64,000 nt of DNA from Cellulomonas palmilytica. GTDB taxonomy: Bacteria; Actinomycetota; Actinomycetes; Actinomycetales; Cellulomonadaceae. The notes under the pieces are model-generated. The model did no database searches. It saw nothing but the letters and a program-made list of their open reading frames with translations, and was not told the origin of the DNA. Below are positions 9,175-17,591 of the stretch, piece by piece; the first letter of the stretch is position 1; each line of letters opens with the position of its first letter. The position numbers and the translations under genes were made by a program. The stretch lies in contig NZ_CP062221.1 of the NCBI RefSeq assembly GCF_021590045.1, positions 1,860,001-1,924,000 of the forward strand. Direction: 5' to 3'.

Positions 9175-9273
9175 ATCGCCGGCGACGATGCGGGGCACGG
9201 GGCAGACCTGCAGGCCGGCGACAGTCGTGCAGGAGGTGCCCCACGGGGCACCCGAAGGCTTCCGGGAGGTGCT
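9175..9273 (+). promoter_or_regulatory. Structured 5' leader with competing stems upstream of the M15 peptidase
   Basis: GTGCCCC at 9236-9242 can pair either with GGGGCAC at 9192-9198 or with GGGGCAC at 9245-9251. The second pairing is an 18-base perfect palindrome (9235-9252). Next, CCCGAAG (9251-9257) can pair with CTTCCGGG (9259-9266) through a one-base bulge, covering part of the GGGAGG ribosome-binding site (9264-9269). A direct repeat gccggcgac occurs at 9178 and 9214. Mutually exclusive stems next to a site that can be masked are typical of riboswitches or attenuators. I do not recognise the c-di-AMP (ydaO) consensus. The rest of 8966-9273 holds nothing else I can support. Confidence 0.4.
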
Positions 9274-10944
9274 GTGGTCGAGTCTCACGCCGCCGCCGCG
9301 GCACCCCTGACGCGGCGGCAGATCCGTGAGGCCGAGCGCGCCGCAGCCGAGCGCGCGGAGCGCGAGCAGGCGGCCCGCCTGTCCACCCCGACCGCCCGCA
9401 CCTCTCCTGCCTCCTCCGCACCGCGCGTCGCGCACTCCGCGTGGGACCCGCGCGGCGTCTCCGCGGGACCGGACACGCCCGGCACCGGCGTCGGCCCCGA
9501 CGCCGCCGCGCACACGCCCAGCTGGGTCCCCACCGACCACCGGCCCCTCGCGCACACGACGGCACCCGCCTCCCGCGCCGCGGCCACGTCCGCGATCCCG
9601 ACGACGCGCGCCCAGTCGGCGCAGGCACGCCCGGCCCCGACGGCACCGCGCCCCGCTCCGGCGACCGCGGCTCCCGGCGCGTCACGAGCCGTCCCGGCCC
9701 AGGCGCTCGTCGCCGCCGCGCACGAGCTCGGCACCCGCGAGCCCGTCGCGACCGCGCTGCAGCACTCGCCCGCGGCGCGTGTCCTGCGTGTCGCGGAGCC
9801 CGAGCGCCCCGCGCAGCGCGCGGCCGCCGCTCACCCCGCAGCCACGCAGCCCGCGGCATCGTCGCGATCGACCGTCGCGCCCCGCATGCTCGACGAGACG
9901 GTCGTCATGGCCGCGCCCGTCCTCGACGACGTCGACGAGCCCGCGCAGGCGTCGCACCGCACCGCTCCCGCACCCGCCGCGCCGATCGGCCCGTCGTGGG
10001 CGTTCACGGCGGCGTCCGCGCCCGCCGAGCCCACGAAGACGGTCGAGCCCGTCGTCGAGCGCCCGGCCGAGACGCGTCCCGCCGAGGCCCCGGCGTCCGA
10101 GGCTCGCCCCGCCGAGGCGCGACCCGCCGAGACGCGACCCGCGGACTCGCGTCCGGCCGCCCGTCCCGCCTCCCGCCCCGCCGGCGACCGCGTCGTACGG
10201 GTGCACACCGGCACGCGCGCGCTCAACCGCAGCGCGCGCCACGCGGTCCGCTTCGGCGTCGTCGGCGCGCTCGCCGCGGTCACGGTCGCCGTGCCGCTCG
10301 GCCGCGGCACGTTCGGCAGCACCGAGGTCCTCTCCGGCCTGCCGAGCGACCACGGCACGCTCCCGAGCACGGTGCTGGCGCTCACCGGGCAGTCGTCGTC
10401 CGACTCGCCGCCCGCGTCGCTGTCCACCGTGGACGACGCGATCCTCGCCGCCCGCGGCGCGGAGCTCGCGAGCCGCGACTGGTCGCGCGAGCCGATCCCC
10501 GGCTGCGACTCCTCCGCCCGTGCCGCCGGCTCCAACGGCCTGCTCGCCCGCGAGGACCTGTGCACCCTGTGGGACGGGCACACGCAGATGCGTGCCGACG
10601 CGGCCTCGGCCCTCGCCGAGCTCAACGCGGTGTACGTCGCGCGGTTCGGCGCCGACATGTGCATTGCGTCCGGCTACCGCACGCTGCAGGAGCAGTACGC
10701 CGTCAAGGCGAAGCGCGGCGGGCTCGCGGCCGCCCCCGGCAAGAGCAACCACGGCTGGGGCCTGGCGATCGACTTCTGCAGCCAGATGACCACCGGCGCG
10801 CGCTGGGCATGGCTCAACGAGAACGCCGGCACGTACGGGTTCGAGAACCCGGCCTGGGCGCGTCCGGGCGGCTCCGGCCCGTTCGAGCGCTGGCACTGGG
10901 AGTACACCAAGGGCGTCCAGGCCGACGGCGAGTACTACGGCTGA
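9274..10944 (+). CDS. Membrane-anchored M15-family peptidase (D-alanyl-D-alanine carboxypeptidase type)
   Basis: This is a predicted cell-wall peptidase of 556 residues. The first 310 or so residues are disordered, rich in Ala, Pro, Thr and Arg, with repeated PAE-x-RP units near residues 265-290. One transmembrane helix follows (about 320-340, FGVVGALAAVTVAVPL), then an extracytoplasmic region ending in an M15/VanY domain. Zinc and active-site motifs are SGYRTLQEQY, SNHGWGLAIDFC (His and Asp ligands) and ERWHWEY (last His). The family trims D-Ala from peptidoglycan stem peptides. GTG 9274 is chosen because GGGAGG lies just upstream and the protein then opens with a charged helix. The long N-terminal part would sit in the cytoplasm, which is unusual for this family. 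Confidence 0.85.
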   Translation: MVESHAAAAAPLTRRQIREAERAAAERAEREQAARLSTPTARTSPASSAPRVAHSAWDPRGVSAGPDTPGTGVGPDAAAHTPSWVPTDHRPLAHTTAPASRAAATSAIPTTRAQSAQARPAPTAPRPAPATAAPGASRAVPAQALVAAAHELGTREPVATALQHSPAARVLRVAEPERPAQRAAAAHPAATQPAASSRSTVAPRMLDETVVMAAPVLDDVDEPAQASHRTAPAPAAPIGPSWAFTAASAPAEPTKTVEPVVERPAETRPAEAPASEARPAEARPAETRPADSRPAARPASRPAGDRVVRVHTGTRALNRSARHAVRFGVVGALAAVTVAVPLGRGTFGSTEVLSGLPSDHGTLPSTVLALTGQSSSDSPPASLSTVDDAILAARGAELASRDWSREPIPGCDSSARAAGSNGLLAREDLCTLWDGHTQMRADAASALAELNAVYVARFGADMCIASGYRTLQEQYAVKAKRGGLAAAPGKSNHGWGLAIDFCSQMTTGARWAWLNENAGTYGFENPAWARPGGSGPFERWHWEYTKGVQADGEYYG

Positions 10945-10981
10945 CGACCGCTGGCGGGACGACCCGCCGTCGCCGCTGAGC

Positions 10982-11443
10982 GTGGACGGCCCGCGTGTGC
11001 CCGAGACGCGCGACGAGCTGCCCGAGGTGCTCACGCTCGTCGGCCAGGGTTGGGCCCTCGCCCCCGACGCGCCCGTGTGGTCGTTCCTGCCCGCCGTCTT
11101 CCCGCGCACGCACCGCACGTGGGTGCGCGACCGGTCGACGTGGTACTGGGAGGAGTGGGTCGACGGCGTGCACAGGGGGCGCAGCGTCGCGTCCGACGAG
11201 GACGTGGCCGACGTCTACCGGCTGAACGCCGACCACGCCGGCCGGTGCGGGTTCCCCGCCTGGGACAGCACGCGGATCTGGCTGCTCCGCACCGGGAACG
11301 GGCTCACCGTCGAGCGCGTCGTCGACCGGGTCGCGCGCGCGGCGAACCGGCGCCTCGGTGGCGTCGTCGCGAGCCCGGAGCTCGGGCAGGTCGCGGCCGA
11401 CGTCGTCGCCCGCGCACTCGGACCGGCAGCGGCGCGCGGCTGA
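10982..11443 (+). CDS. Hypothetical protein
   Basis: I do not recognise this 153-residue protein. It is soluble, Trp-rich in the centre (WSFLPAVF, TWVRDRSTWYWEEW) and has no signal peptide or membrane helix. The GTG start gives MDGPRVPETRDELPEVL. It follows the M15 peptidase gene by 37 bases, a gap containing a small hairpin (ggcggg/cccgcc, 10953-10968). It converges on the epimerase gene. The composition and length fit a real gene, but no function can be offered. Confidence 0.65.
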   Translation: MDGPRVPETRDELPEVLTLVGQGWALAPDAPVWSFLPAVFPRTHRTWVRDRSTWYWEEWVDGVHRGRSVASDEDVADVYRLNADHAGRCGFPAWDSTRIWLLRTGNGLTVERVVDRVARAANRRLGGVVASPELGQVAADVVARALGPAAARG

Positions 11444-11487
11444 CCAACCTGCCGCTCGTCAGCCGGGCGGCCGCCGCCGGGAGCCGG

Positions 11488-12426
11488 TCAGGACTGCTCG
11501 AGCCGCAGGCCCCAGCGGGCCTCGTGCGTCGCGCCGGGCGCGAGCTCGACCAGCAGGTCGCCCGTGCGGAACGCGTCCGCGATGCAGGTCATGGGCTCGA
11601 CAGCGACACCGCGACGCCGGATGCCGGGCACGTGGTCGCCCGTGCAGATCTGCCACGCGTCGAACGACTCGTCGGCCCACATGGCCGTCGTGCGGCCGTC
11701 GGGCGTGGTCAGGCGCGCCCACGTGCGGCCGGCCTCGTCGCGCACGGGCGTGAGCCACGCGTCGTCCAGGTCGACACCGCGCAGCGCCCGGGGCTCGCGC
11801 AGGTCGAAGCGACCCTCGAGCTCCTCCGCGCCCGTGGGCAGCAGGCGGTTGTCGACGGTGACGTGCCGGCTCGCGTCGAGCTGCAGCGTGCACTCGTCGA
11901 CGGCCGCGTCGCCGGGGGAGAGCCACGGGTGGAACCCGAGGCCGTACGGCGCGCTCGTCGTGCCGAGGTTCGTCGCGCGCGTCGTGACGGTCAGGCCGTC
12001 GTCGGCCAGCGCGTAGGTGACGTCGATGCGGACGGGCCACGGGTAGCCGGGGTTGGGGACGATCGTCGTCGTGAGCGTCACGGCGGACTCCGTCGGCTCC
12101 TGCGCGGGCGTGAACGGCGTGAACCCGACGAGGCCGTGCAGCGCGGTGAGGCGGTCCGGCTCGGTGATCGGCACCTGGTAGGTCCCGCCGGCGTAGCCGT
12201 ACAGGCCGTCCGCGAGGCGGTTGGGCCACGGGGCGAGCACCGCGCCGGAGAAGGCGGGGGCGATCTCGTCCTCGGAGTACGGGAGCACCACGTCGCGCGT
12301 GCCCACGCGGTACTCGCGCAGGCTCGCGCCGACCGAGGCGACGACGGCGACCTGGTCGCCGTGGCGCAGGGTGTGCTGCGTACCTGAGGGGGAAGGGGTC
12401 CGGACGTCGTCGGCAGGGCTGGTCAC
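11488..12426 (-). CDS. Aldose 1-epimerase family protein
   Basis: This is a predicted sugar mutarotase of 312 residues that would interconvert alpha and beta anomers of aldoses in the cytoplasm. Family landmarks are APWPNRLADG for the substrate pocket, LHGLVGF with the first conserved His, GLGFHPWL with the catalytic-type His, and VAVEPMTC with the catalytic-type Glu. Its length is normal for the family. No ATG is available near the start of the conserved region; GTG 12426 (MTSPADD) is chosen, with GTG 12432 as an alternative. It is divergent from the Tad pilus genes, so the 12427-12710 region holds both promoters. Confidence 0.85.
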   Translation of the reverse strand: MTSPADDVRTPSPSGTQHTLRHGDQVAVVASVGASLREYRVGTRDVVLPYSEDEIAPAFSGAVLAPWPNRLADGLYGYAGGTYQVPITEPDRLTALHGLVGFTPFTPAQEPTESAVTLTTTIVPNPGYPWPVRIDVTYALADDGLTVTTRATNLGTTSAPYGLGFHPWLSPGDAAVDECTLQLDASRHVTVDNRLLPTGAEELEGRFDLREPRALRGVDLDDAWLTPVRDEAGRTWARLTTPDGRTTAMWADESFDAWQICTGDHVPGIRRRGVAVEPMTCIADAFRTGDLLVELAPGATHEARWGLRLEQS

Positions 12427-12710
12427 GTGCACACCGTAGCCGTACCCGGCGACGACGACCGGGACCGGCGGCCCGGTGGGACGAGCGTGCCGGTGCGCGC
12501 GGTAGGCACGGTGCACGGCGTGCGGACGGAGGGGCGCCCGATCGGGTGCACCGCACCCGGACTGTGGACAACCGACTGCGGGGGCGAGCGCCTGTCCCGT
12601 AGGGTGCGCATGCCCTGGCAGAAACGGACATGTCGGGCGATGTGCCGGGCGGACCGGCGGGACCGTCGGGTGAGACGGCGTGCTGGACGGCGGACGATGC
12701 AGGGGGATGC

Positions 12711-13937
12711 ATGGAAGGGCTCGGGATCCTCGAGCGTGAGGTGCGCGAGCTGATCCGTCGGCGCGGCATCGACCCGGTGCGCGACCGCCCGGGGATCACG
12801 TCGCTCGTGCAGGACGCGATCGCGGACTACGACGCGCGCTCGGTGCTCGGGGTCGTGCCGCCGCTCGTCGACGGCGCCGCGGCGCACAAGGCGGTGCTCG
12901 ACGCGGTCGCCGGGTTCGGGCCGCTGCAGCGCTACCTCGACGACCCCGAGGTCGAGGAGATCTGGATCAACAACCCGCAGCAGGTGTTCGTCGCCCGGCG
13001 CGGCGAGCCCGAGCTGACCACGACGATCCTCACCGCGGTCGAGGTGCGCGAGCTCGTCGAGCGGATGCTCAAGGTGTCCGGGCGTCGGCTCGACCTGTCG
13101 AGCCCGTTCGTCGACGCGACCCTGCCGGGCGGGGAGCGGCTGCACGCCGTGATCCCGGACATCACCCGCAAGGACTGGGTGGTGAACATCCGCAAGTACG
13201 TCGTGCGCGCGGACCACCTCGAGGACCTCGTCGCGCTCGGCTCGCTGCCGCCCGACGCCGCGGCGTTCCTCGCCGCGGCAGTGCGGGCGGGGCTCAACGT
13301 CCTCGTCTCCGGGGCGACGCAGGCGGGCAAGACGACGATGCTCAACGCGTTGTCGGGTGCCGTGCCGGTGCGCGAGCGGATCATCTCGTGCGAGGAGGTC
13401 TTCGAGCTGCGCCTCGCGGCACGCGACTGGGTCGCGATGCAGTGCCGCCAGCCGAACCTCGAGGGCACCGGTGAGATCCCGCTGCGCCGCCTGGTGAAGG
13501 AGGCGCTGCGCATGCGCCCCGACCGCCTGCTCGTCGGGGAGGTGCGCGAGGCCGAGGCGCTCGACCTGCTCATCGCGCTCAACGCGGGCGTCCCCGCGAT
13601 GTGCACCATCCACGCCAACTCGGCGCGCGAGGCCGTCACCAAGCTCTGCACGCTGCCGCTGCTCGCGGGCGAGAACGTCTCCGACCGTTTCGTCGTGCCG
13701 ACCGTCGCCTCCTGCGTCGACCTCGTGGTGCACCTCGGTCACGACTCGCGCGGGCGGCGGCGTGTGCGGGAGGTCGTGGGCGTGCCGGGCCGCACCGAGC
13801 AGGGCGTCGTGGAGACCGCGGAGATCTTCGCGTGGCGCGACGACCGGCTCGTGCGGGGCGACGGCTTCCCGCCGCACGCCGAGCGGTTCGCGCGGCTCGG
13901 GATCGACCTCGCGGCGCTCCTGCGGGCGAGGGGCTGA
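12711..13937 (+). CDS. tadA: Tad pilus assembly ATPase (TadA/CpaF family)
   Basis: This cytoplasmic secretion ATPase powers Flp/Tad pilus assembly. It has 408 residues. The N-terminal domain carries FGPLQRYLDDPEVEEIWIN. The ATPase core has Walker A GATQAGKTT, an Asp-box ISCEEVFELRL, Walker B-type RMRPDRLLVGEVREAEALDLL and the His-box CTIHANSAREA. ATG 12711 is chosen because AGGGGG lies 5 bases upstream; an in-frame ATG at 12630 has no such site. A possible -10 element TAGGGT lies at 12600-12605. It is first in the pilus operon and its stop is 2 bases before tadB. Confidence 0.9.
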   Translation: MEGLGILEREVRELIRRRGIDPVRDRPGITSLVQDAIADYDARSVLGVVPPLVDGAAAHKAVLDAVAGFGPLQRYLDDPEVEEIWINNPQQVFVARRGEPELTTTILTAVEVRELVERMLKVSGRRLDLSSPFVDATLPGGERLHAVIPDITRKDWVVNIRKYVVRADHLEDLVALGSLPPDAAAFLAAAVRAGLNVLVSGATQAGKTTMLNALSGAVPVRERIISCEEVFELRLAARDWVAMQCRQPNLEGTGEIPLRRLVKEALRMRPDRLLVGEVREAEALDLLIALNAGVPAMCTIHANSAREAVTKLCTLPLLAGENVSDRFVVPTVASCVDLVVHLGHDSRGRRRVREVVGVPGRTEQGVVETAEIFAWRDDRLVRGDGFPPHAERFARLGIDLAALLRARG

Positions 13938-13939
13938 GC

Positions 13940-14800
13940 GTGGACGTCGTCGTGGGGCTCGTGCTGGGGGCGGGCGTCGGGTGCGTGTGGTGGTCGTTCT
14001 GGCCGCAGGTCACGACGAGCGAGGGGCGCTCCGCGCGGTGGCGTGCGCGACTGCAGGACGACCTCGTGCAGGCCGGGGTGCAGGGCGTGACACCCGGCGG
14101 GCTCGCGGTGGCGAGCACGGCCCTCGGGATCGTGACGCTCGTCCTGGCGATCGGCCTGACGCGCGTCCCGACCGTCTCGCTCTTCTTCGCGGCGTTCGCC
14201 GCGGCGGCACCGCTCGCGGTCGTGCGGGGCAGGGCGCGGCGTCGGCGGTCGCGGCTGCGCCAGCTGTGGCCCGAGGTCGTCGACCACCTGGCGTCCGGCA
14301 TCCGTGCCGGGCTCGCGCTGCCCGAGGCGGTCGCGCAGGTCGGCGAGCGCGGCCCGGAGGAGCTGCGCGCGCCGTTCCGCGCGTTCGGCGAGGACTACCG
14401 CGCGACCGGGCGGTTCGCCGAGAGCCTCGACCTGCTCAAGGCGCGCCTGGCCGACCCGGTGGCCGACCGCGTGATCGAGGCGCTGCGCATCACGCGCGAC
14501 GTGGGCGGCACCGACCTGGGCCGGCTCCTGCGGACGCTGTCCGGGTTCCTGCGCGACGACGTGCGCACGCGCGGGGAGCTCGAGGCGCGCCAGAGCTGGA
14601 CCGTCTACGCCGCGCGGCTCGCGGTCGCGGCGCCGTGGATCGTGCTCGCGCTGCTCGCGACGCGCACCGAGGCGGCGAGCGCCTACGACAGCCCTGCCGG
14701 GTTCGCGGTGCTGCTCACGGGCGCGACCTGCACCGTCGTGGCGTACTCGCTCATGCTGCGCGTCGCGCGGCTCCCTGAGGACCCGCGGGTGCTGCGGTGA
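13940..14800 (+). CDS. tadB: Type II/Tad secretion system inner-membrane protein (TadB-like)
   Basis: This is one of two paired F-domain membrane platform proteins of the Tad pilus machine, 286 residues long. It has an N-terminal helix (VVVGLVLGAGVGCVWWSFW), a pair of helices near residues 48-85, and a cytoplasmic T2SSF domain with LWPEVVDHLASGIRAGLALP followed by C-terminal helices (LAVAAPWIVLALLA; FAVLLTGATCTVVAYSLML). The start is GTG 13940, two bases after the tadA stop. Its stop overlaps the tadC start. Confidence 0.88.
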   Translation: MDVVVGLVLGAGVGCVWWSFWPQVTTSEGRSARWRARLQDDLVQAGVQGVTPGGLAVASTALGIVTLVLAIGLTRVPTVSLFFAAFAAAAPLAVVRGRARRRRSRLRQLWPEVVDHLASGIRAGLALPEAVAQVGERGPEELRAPFRAFGEDYRATGRFAESLDLLKARLADPVADRVIEALRITRDVGGTDLGRLLRTLSGFLRDDVRTRGELEARQSWTVYAARLAVAAPWIVLALLATRTEAASAYDSPAGFAVLLTGATCTVVAYSLMLRVARLPEDPRVLR

Positions 14801-15729
14801 GCCCGGCGGTCCAGGGCGGCCTCGCCGGCCTGCTCGCGGCGTGCGGCCTGCTCGTCATCATCGCGCGCGTGCGCAGCCGCCGGATCACGCTCGACCAGCG
14901 TCTGGCGCCCTACCTGCGGCCCCGCCGCGCCGGTTCCGGCCTGCTCGGTCTGCCGTCGGTGCGCGGGCCGGTCCCCGTGCTCGAGCGCCTGCTCGCGCCC
15001 GTCCTCGCCGATGGCGTGCGGTTCGTGACGAGGATCGGCTCGCCGACGTCCGAGCTCGCGCGTCGGCTGCAGCGCGCGGGGCGCGCGGAGTCGGTCGAGC
15101 AGTTCCGTGCGGGGCAGGTGGTCTCGGGGGCGCTCGGTCTCGCGGCCGGGCTCGCGCTCGCCCTGGTGCTCGCCGCGACGCGCGGCTCGCAGACGGCCGC
15201 GCTCGTCGTGCTGGTCGGGGTGTGCGGTTTCGTCGGTGTGCTGACGCCCGACTGGATGCTCGGCCGCAGCGTCCGCGAGCGCGAGGCGCGCATCGTCGCC
15301 GAGCTGCCGACGATCGCCGAGCTGCTCGCGCTCGCCGTGGGCGCGGGCGAGGGCGCGCTCGGCGCGCTCGAACGCGTCACGCGCAGCACGCACGGCGAGC
15401 TGAGCGTCGAGCTCGAGCGCACGCTCGCCGACGCGCGCGCCGGCCTGCCGCTCGTGCAGGCGCTGGACGGCCTCGCGGACCGGACCGGTGTGCCCGCCCT
15501 CACGCGGTTCGCCGAGGGCGTCGCGGTCGCGGTCGAGCGCGGTGCGCCGCTCGCCGACGTGCTGCGCGCCCAGGCGCAGGACGTGCGCGAGGAGGGTCGC
15601 CGCCTGCTCATGGAGACGGGCGGTCGCAAGGAGGTCCTGATGATGATCCCGGTGGTCTTCCTCATCCTCCCCGTGACCGTCCTGTTCGCGGTCTTCCCCA
15701 GTGCCGTCGTGCTGCAGGTGGGCCTGTGA
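14797..15729 (+). CDS. tadC: Type II/Tad secretion system inner-membrane protein (TadC-like)
   Basis: This is the second platform membrane protein, 310 residues long. It has a first helix at about residues 6-24 (LAGLLAACGLLVIIARV), two central helices (VSGALGLAAGLALALVLA; ALVVLVGVCGFVGVL), a T2SSF domain (IVAELPTIAELLALAVGAGE) and a hydrophobic C-terminus (VLMMIPVVFLILPVTVLF). The start is GTG 14797, overlapping the end of tadB (GTGA). It should partner TadB around the ATPase. Confidence 0.88.
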   Translation: MSPAVQGGLAGLLAACGLLVIIARVRSRRITLDQRLAPYLRPRRAGSGLLGLPSVRGPVPVLERLLAPVLADGVRFVTRIGSPTSELARRLQRAGRAESVEQFRAGQVVSGALGLAAGLALALVLAATRGSQTAALVVLVGVCGFVGVLTPDWMLGRSVREREARIVAELPTIAELLALAVGAGEGALGALERVTRSTHGELSVELERTLADARAGLPLVQALDGLADRTGVPALTRFAEGVAVAVERGAPLADVLRAQAQDVREEGRRLLMETGGRKEVLMMIPVVFLILPVTVLFAVFPSAVVLQVGL

Positions 15730-15737
15730 ACCGCCCG

Positions 15738-15807
15738 ACGAGCACCACGAGCACCGGCATGACGAGCACCGGCACGACGAACGCCGGCACGACGGACAGG
15801 CACGACC
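15738..15807. repeat. Degenerate Thr-coding repeat between tadC and the Flp-like gene
   Basis: Imperfect copies of gacgagcaccggcac follow one another here. A reading frame opens at GTG 15726, overlapping the tadC stop, and would encode a Thr/Ser-rich segment continuing in the frame of the downstream TadE gene. No good ribosome-binding site or domain supports it as a protein, and the well-supported Flp-like gene lies across it in another frame. Confidence 0.45.
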
Positions 15808-15891
15808 AGACCACGACGCCGCGGCCGACCCGGCCGCGCGTCGCGACCATCGGCACCCCGCCGCACGGCGGGGTCTCACGAGGAGGTACGG

Positions 15892-16152
15892 ATGACGACG
15901 CTGCGGCACGGGAGCGCGCGGGTGGCCCGGGTGCGGGACCGCGTGCAGGACTCGACGCTCACTCTGGCGGTGCGCACGCACGGCTGGTTCACGGGGCGGC
16001 TGCGGGCCGCGGGGCGGGACCGGGGAGACGTGCCCGGCTGGGTGCTCGTGACGCTCATGACCGCCGCGCTCGTCGTCGCGCTGCTGACGCTCGCCCGCCC
16101 GCTCCTGCAGAACCTGTTCAGCAACGCGGTCGACGAGGTCAACAACACCTGA
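15892..16152 (+). CDS. Small Flp-pilin-like membrane protein
   Basis: This 86-residue protein sits at the position where Tad clusters carry the pilin. A charged N-terminal half of about 45 residues is followed by one hydrophobic helix (VPGWVLVTLMTAALVVALL, about residues 47-66) and a short polar tail. Flp pilins are small, with a charged leader and a single helix. The usual prepilin cleavage context (Gly followed by Glu/Tyr at +5) is not obvious, so it may be a pilin variant or pseudopilin. A strong AGGAGG lies just upstream of ATG 15892. Confidence 0.65.
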   Translation: MTTLRHGSARVARVRDRVQDSTLTLAVRTHGWFTGRLRAAGRDRGDVPGWVLVTLMTAALVVALLTLARPLLQNLFSNAVDEVNNT

Positions 16153-16547
16153 CGCGCCGCGCCGCCGGGGGTGCGGACGACGGTGCGGCGGTCGTCGACT
16201 TCGTGCTGATCGGCGGCCTGATCGTCGTGATCGCCCTCGGCATCGTGCAGCTCACGCTCGGGCTGCACGTGCGCAACACGCTGGTCGACAGCGCGTCCGC
16301 GGGCGCCCGGTACGGCGCGCTCGACGGCCGCTCGACGAGCGACGCCGCACGACGCACGCGGGAGCTGGTCGCCGGCTCGCTGGCCGACGGCTACGCGTCC
16401 GACGTGACCGCGCGGCGCGTCGTTGTCGACGGCGTGGAGATGATCGAGGTCGAGGTGCGCGCGCCGCTTCCGGTGATCGGCCTGATCGGCCCTGCGGGCC
16501 GGCTCACGGTGTCGGGCCACGCGATCGCCGAGGACGACCTGCCGTGA
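16149..16547 (+). CDS. tadE: TadE-family pilus protein with an apparent CTG start
   Basis: This 132-residue pseudopilin-type protein has the TadE signature: DDGAAVVDFVLIGGLIVVIA begins the single N-terminal helix, followed by HVRNTLVDSASAGARYGA and a pilin-like body. No ATG, GTG or TTG lies in this frame between the Flp-like gene start and the conserved helix. The best start is CTG 16149, which overlaps the upstream stop as CTGA and has GAGGT 9 bases upstream. Otherwise the frame would have to open far upstream at 15726 and run across the Flp-like gene, which I think unlikely. It is coupled to the next TadE-like gene by a GTGA overlap. Confidence 0.75.
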   Translation: MTRRAAGGADDGAAVVDFVLIGGLIVVIALGIVQLTLGLHVRNTLVDSASAGARYGALDGRSTSDAARRTRELVAGSLADGYASDVTARRVVVDGVEMIEVEVRAPLPVIGLIGPAGRLTVSGHAIAEDDLP

Positions 16548-17050
16548 GCGGCGGAACGCCCGTGCCGCCGGCCCTCCGCCGGCTCGTCGCGCGCCTCGCG
16601 GCGCGGGTCCGCCACGGCGACGCGCGCGACGACGGAAGCGCGATCGTCGAGTTCCTCGGCCTCGCGTTCGTCCTGCTGCTGCCGCTCGTGTACCTCGTGA
16701 TGGTCCTCGCGCGGCTCGAGGCCGCGAGCTACGCGGTCGAGTCGGCCGCGCGCGAGGCGGCCCGCGTGTACGTCGCGGCGGACGACGCCACGTCGGCGGC
16801 CGCCCGAGCCGCGGCCGTCACCGGGGTCGCTCTCCAGGACCAGGGCTTCGACGACGAGCCGGCCGAGGCGCTCGTCGTGACGTGCGAGCAGTCGCCGTGC
16901 CTGCAGCCCGACGCGCACGTCGAGGCACGCGTGCAGGTCGTCGTCCCGCTGCCGTTCGTGCCCGACATGGTGCGCGACGTCGTCCCGCTCGAGATCCCCG
17001 TGTCGTCGAGCCACGTCGCGGTCGTCGACGAGTACCGGAGCATCAGGTGA
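16544..17050 (+). CDS. TadE-like pilus assembly protein
   Basis: This 168-residue protein has a charged N-terminal region of about 28 residues, then DDGSAIVEFLGLAFVLLLPL opening a single helix, and a body with AASYAVESAAREAARVYV, typical of TadE-like pseudopilins. A Cys pair (VVTCEQSPC, about residues 112-117) may form a disulphide. The start is GTG 16544 and the stop overlaps the next gene by four bases. It probably forms a minor pseudopilin at the pilus tip or base. Confidence 0.85.
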   Translation: MSGGTPVPPALRRLVARLAARVRHGDARDDGSAIVEFLGLAFVLLLPLVYLVMVLARLEAASYAVESAAREAARVYVAADDATSAAARAAAVTGVALQDQGFDDEPAEALVVTCEQSPCLQPDAHVEARVQVVVPLPFVPDMVRDVVPLEIPVSSSHVAVVDEYRSIR

Positions 17051-17526
17051 GCCGGGTCTGTGAAGCGCTGCGCCGCCGCCTGCGCCGCGCGGGCGGGGCC
17101 GACGACGGCCAGGTCATCGTGCTGACGTTCGGGGTCGTGGTCTTCGCGTCGATGCTCGTCCTCGTCGTGGCGTCGGCCGCACAGCTGCACCTCGAGCACA
17201 AGCGGCTGGTCGCGCTCGCCGACCTGCTCGCGCTCGAGGCGTCCGACTCGATCGCCGAGGGCGTCTACTACGGCAACGAGGGCAAGGCCCGCCTGGCCCT
17301 CACGGACGGCTCGGTGCGCAGCGCGGTCACCGAGTACCTCGCGGCGCACCCCGACGAGACCGCGGGCTGGCGCCAGTTCGCGGTCAGCGAGGCCGTCGCC
17401 GAGGGCCCCCGCACCGCTCGGATCGCGCTCGTCGCCCGCGTCCGGCCGTCGTCGACGGCATGGGTCCTGAGCGCGTGGACCGACGGCATCACGATCCGGG
17501 CCGAAGCCAGCGCCACCGCCGACTGA
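17047..17526 (+). CDS. TadG-like / helicase-secretion neighbourhood protein (Rv3654c type)
   Basis: This 159-residue protein ends the Tad cluster. An Arg-rich N-terminus leads into [20 protein letters not shown], a TadG-type helix start with the conserved Gly and polar residue before the helix, followed by an extracytoplasmic region. This size and position match the small TadG-like proteins at the end of actinobacterial Tad operons. The start is GTG 17047, overlapping the previous stop. Confidence 0.75.
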   Translation: MSRVCEALRRRLRRAGGADDGQVIVLTFGVVVFASMLVLVVASAAQLHLEHKRLVALADLLALEASDSIAEGVYYGNEGKARLALTDGSVRSAVTEYLAAHPDETAGWRQFAVSEAVAEGPRTARIALVARVRPSSTAWVLSAWTDGITIRAEASATAD

Positions 17527-17577
17527 GGGAGAGCGGGAGGTTCCGTGGACGTGGCGGGTCGCCGTGGAGGTTGCGGG

Positions 17578-17583
17578 TAACCT
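17578..17583 (+). promoter_or_regulatory. Candidate -10 element of a leaderless prfB promoter
   Basis: TAACCT lies 8 bases before the prfB GTG (17592), with no Shine-Dalgarno sequence between. TAnnnT elements at this distance drive leaderless mRNAs in actinobacteria. No clear -35 is visible. Confidence 0.4.
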
Positions 17584-17591
17584 GGACGGTC

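Noticed and set aside
8966..9273. c-di-AMP (ydaO) riboswitch before the M15 peptidase
   Set aside because: The conserved blocks of that class that I know from actinobacteria are not visible; only a generic competing-stem layout can be supported.
15726..16547. A single 273-residue TadE protein starting at GTG 15726
   Set aside because: It would run through the Flp-like gene in another frame as a compositional artefact. The Flp-like gene has a strong AGGAGG and a proper membrane helix.
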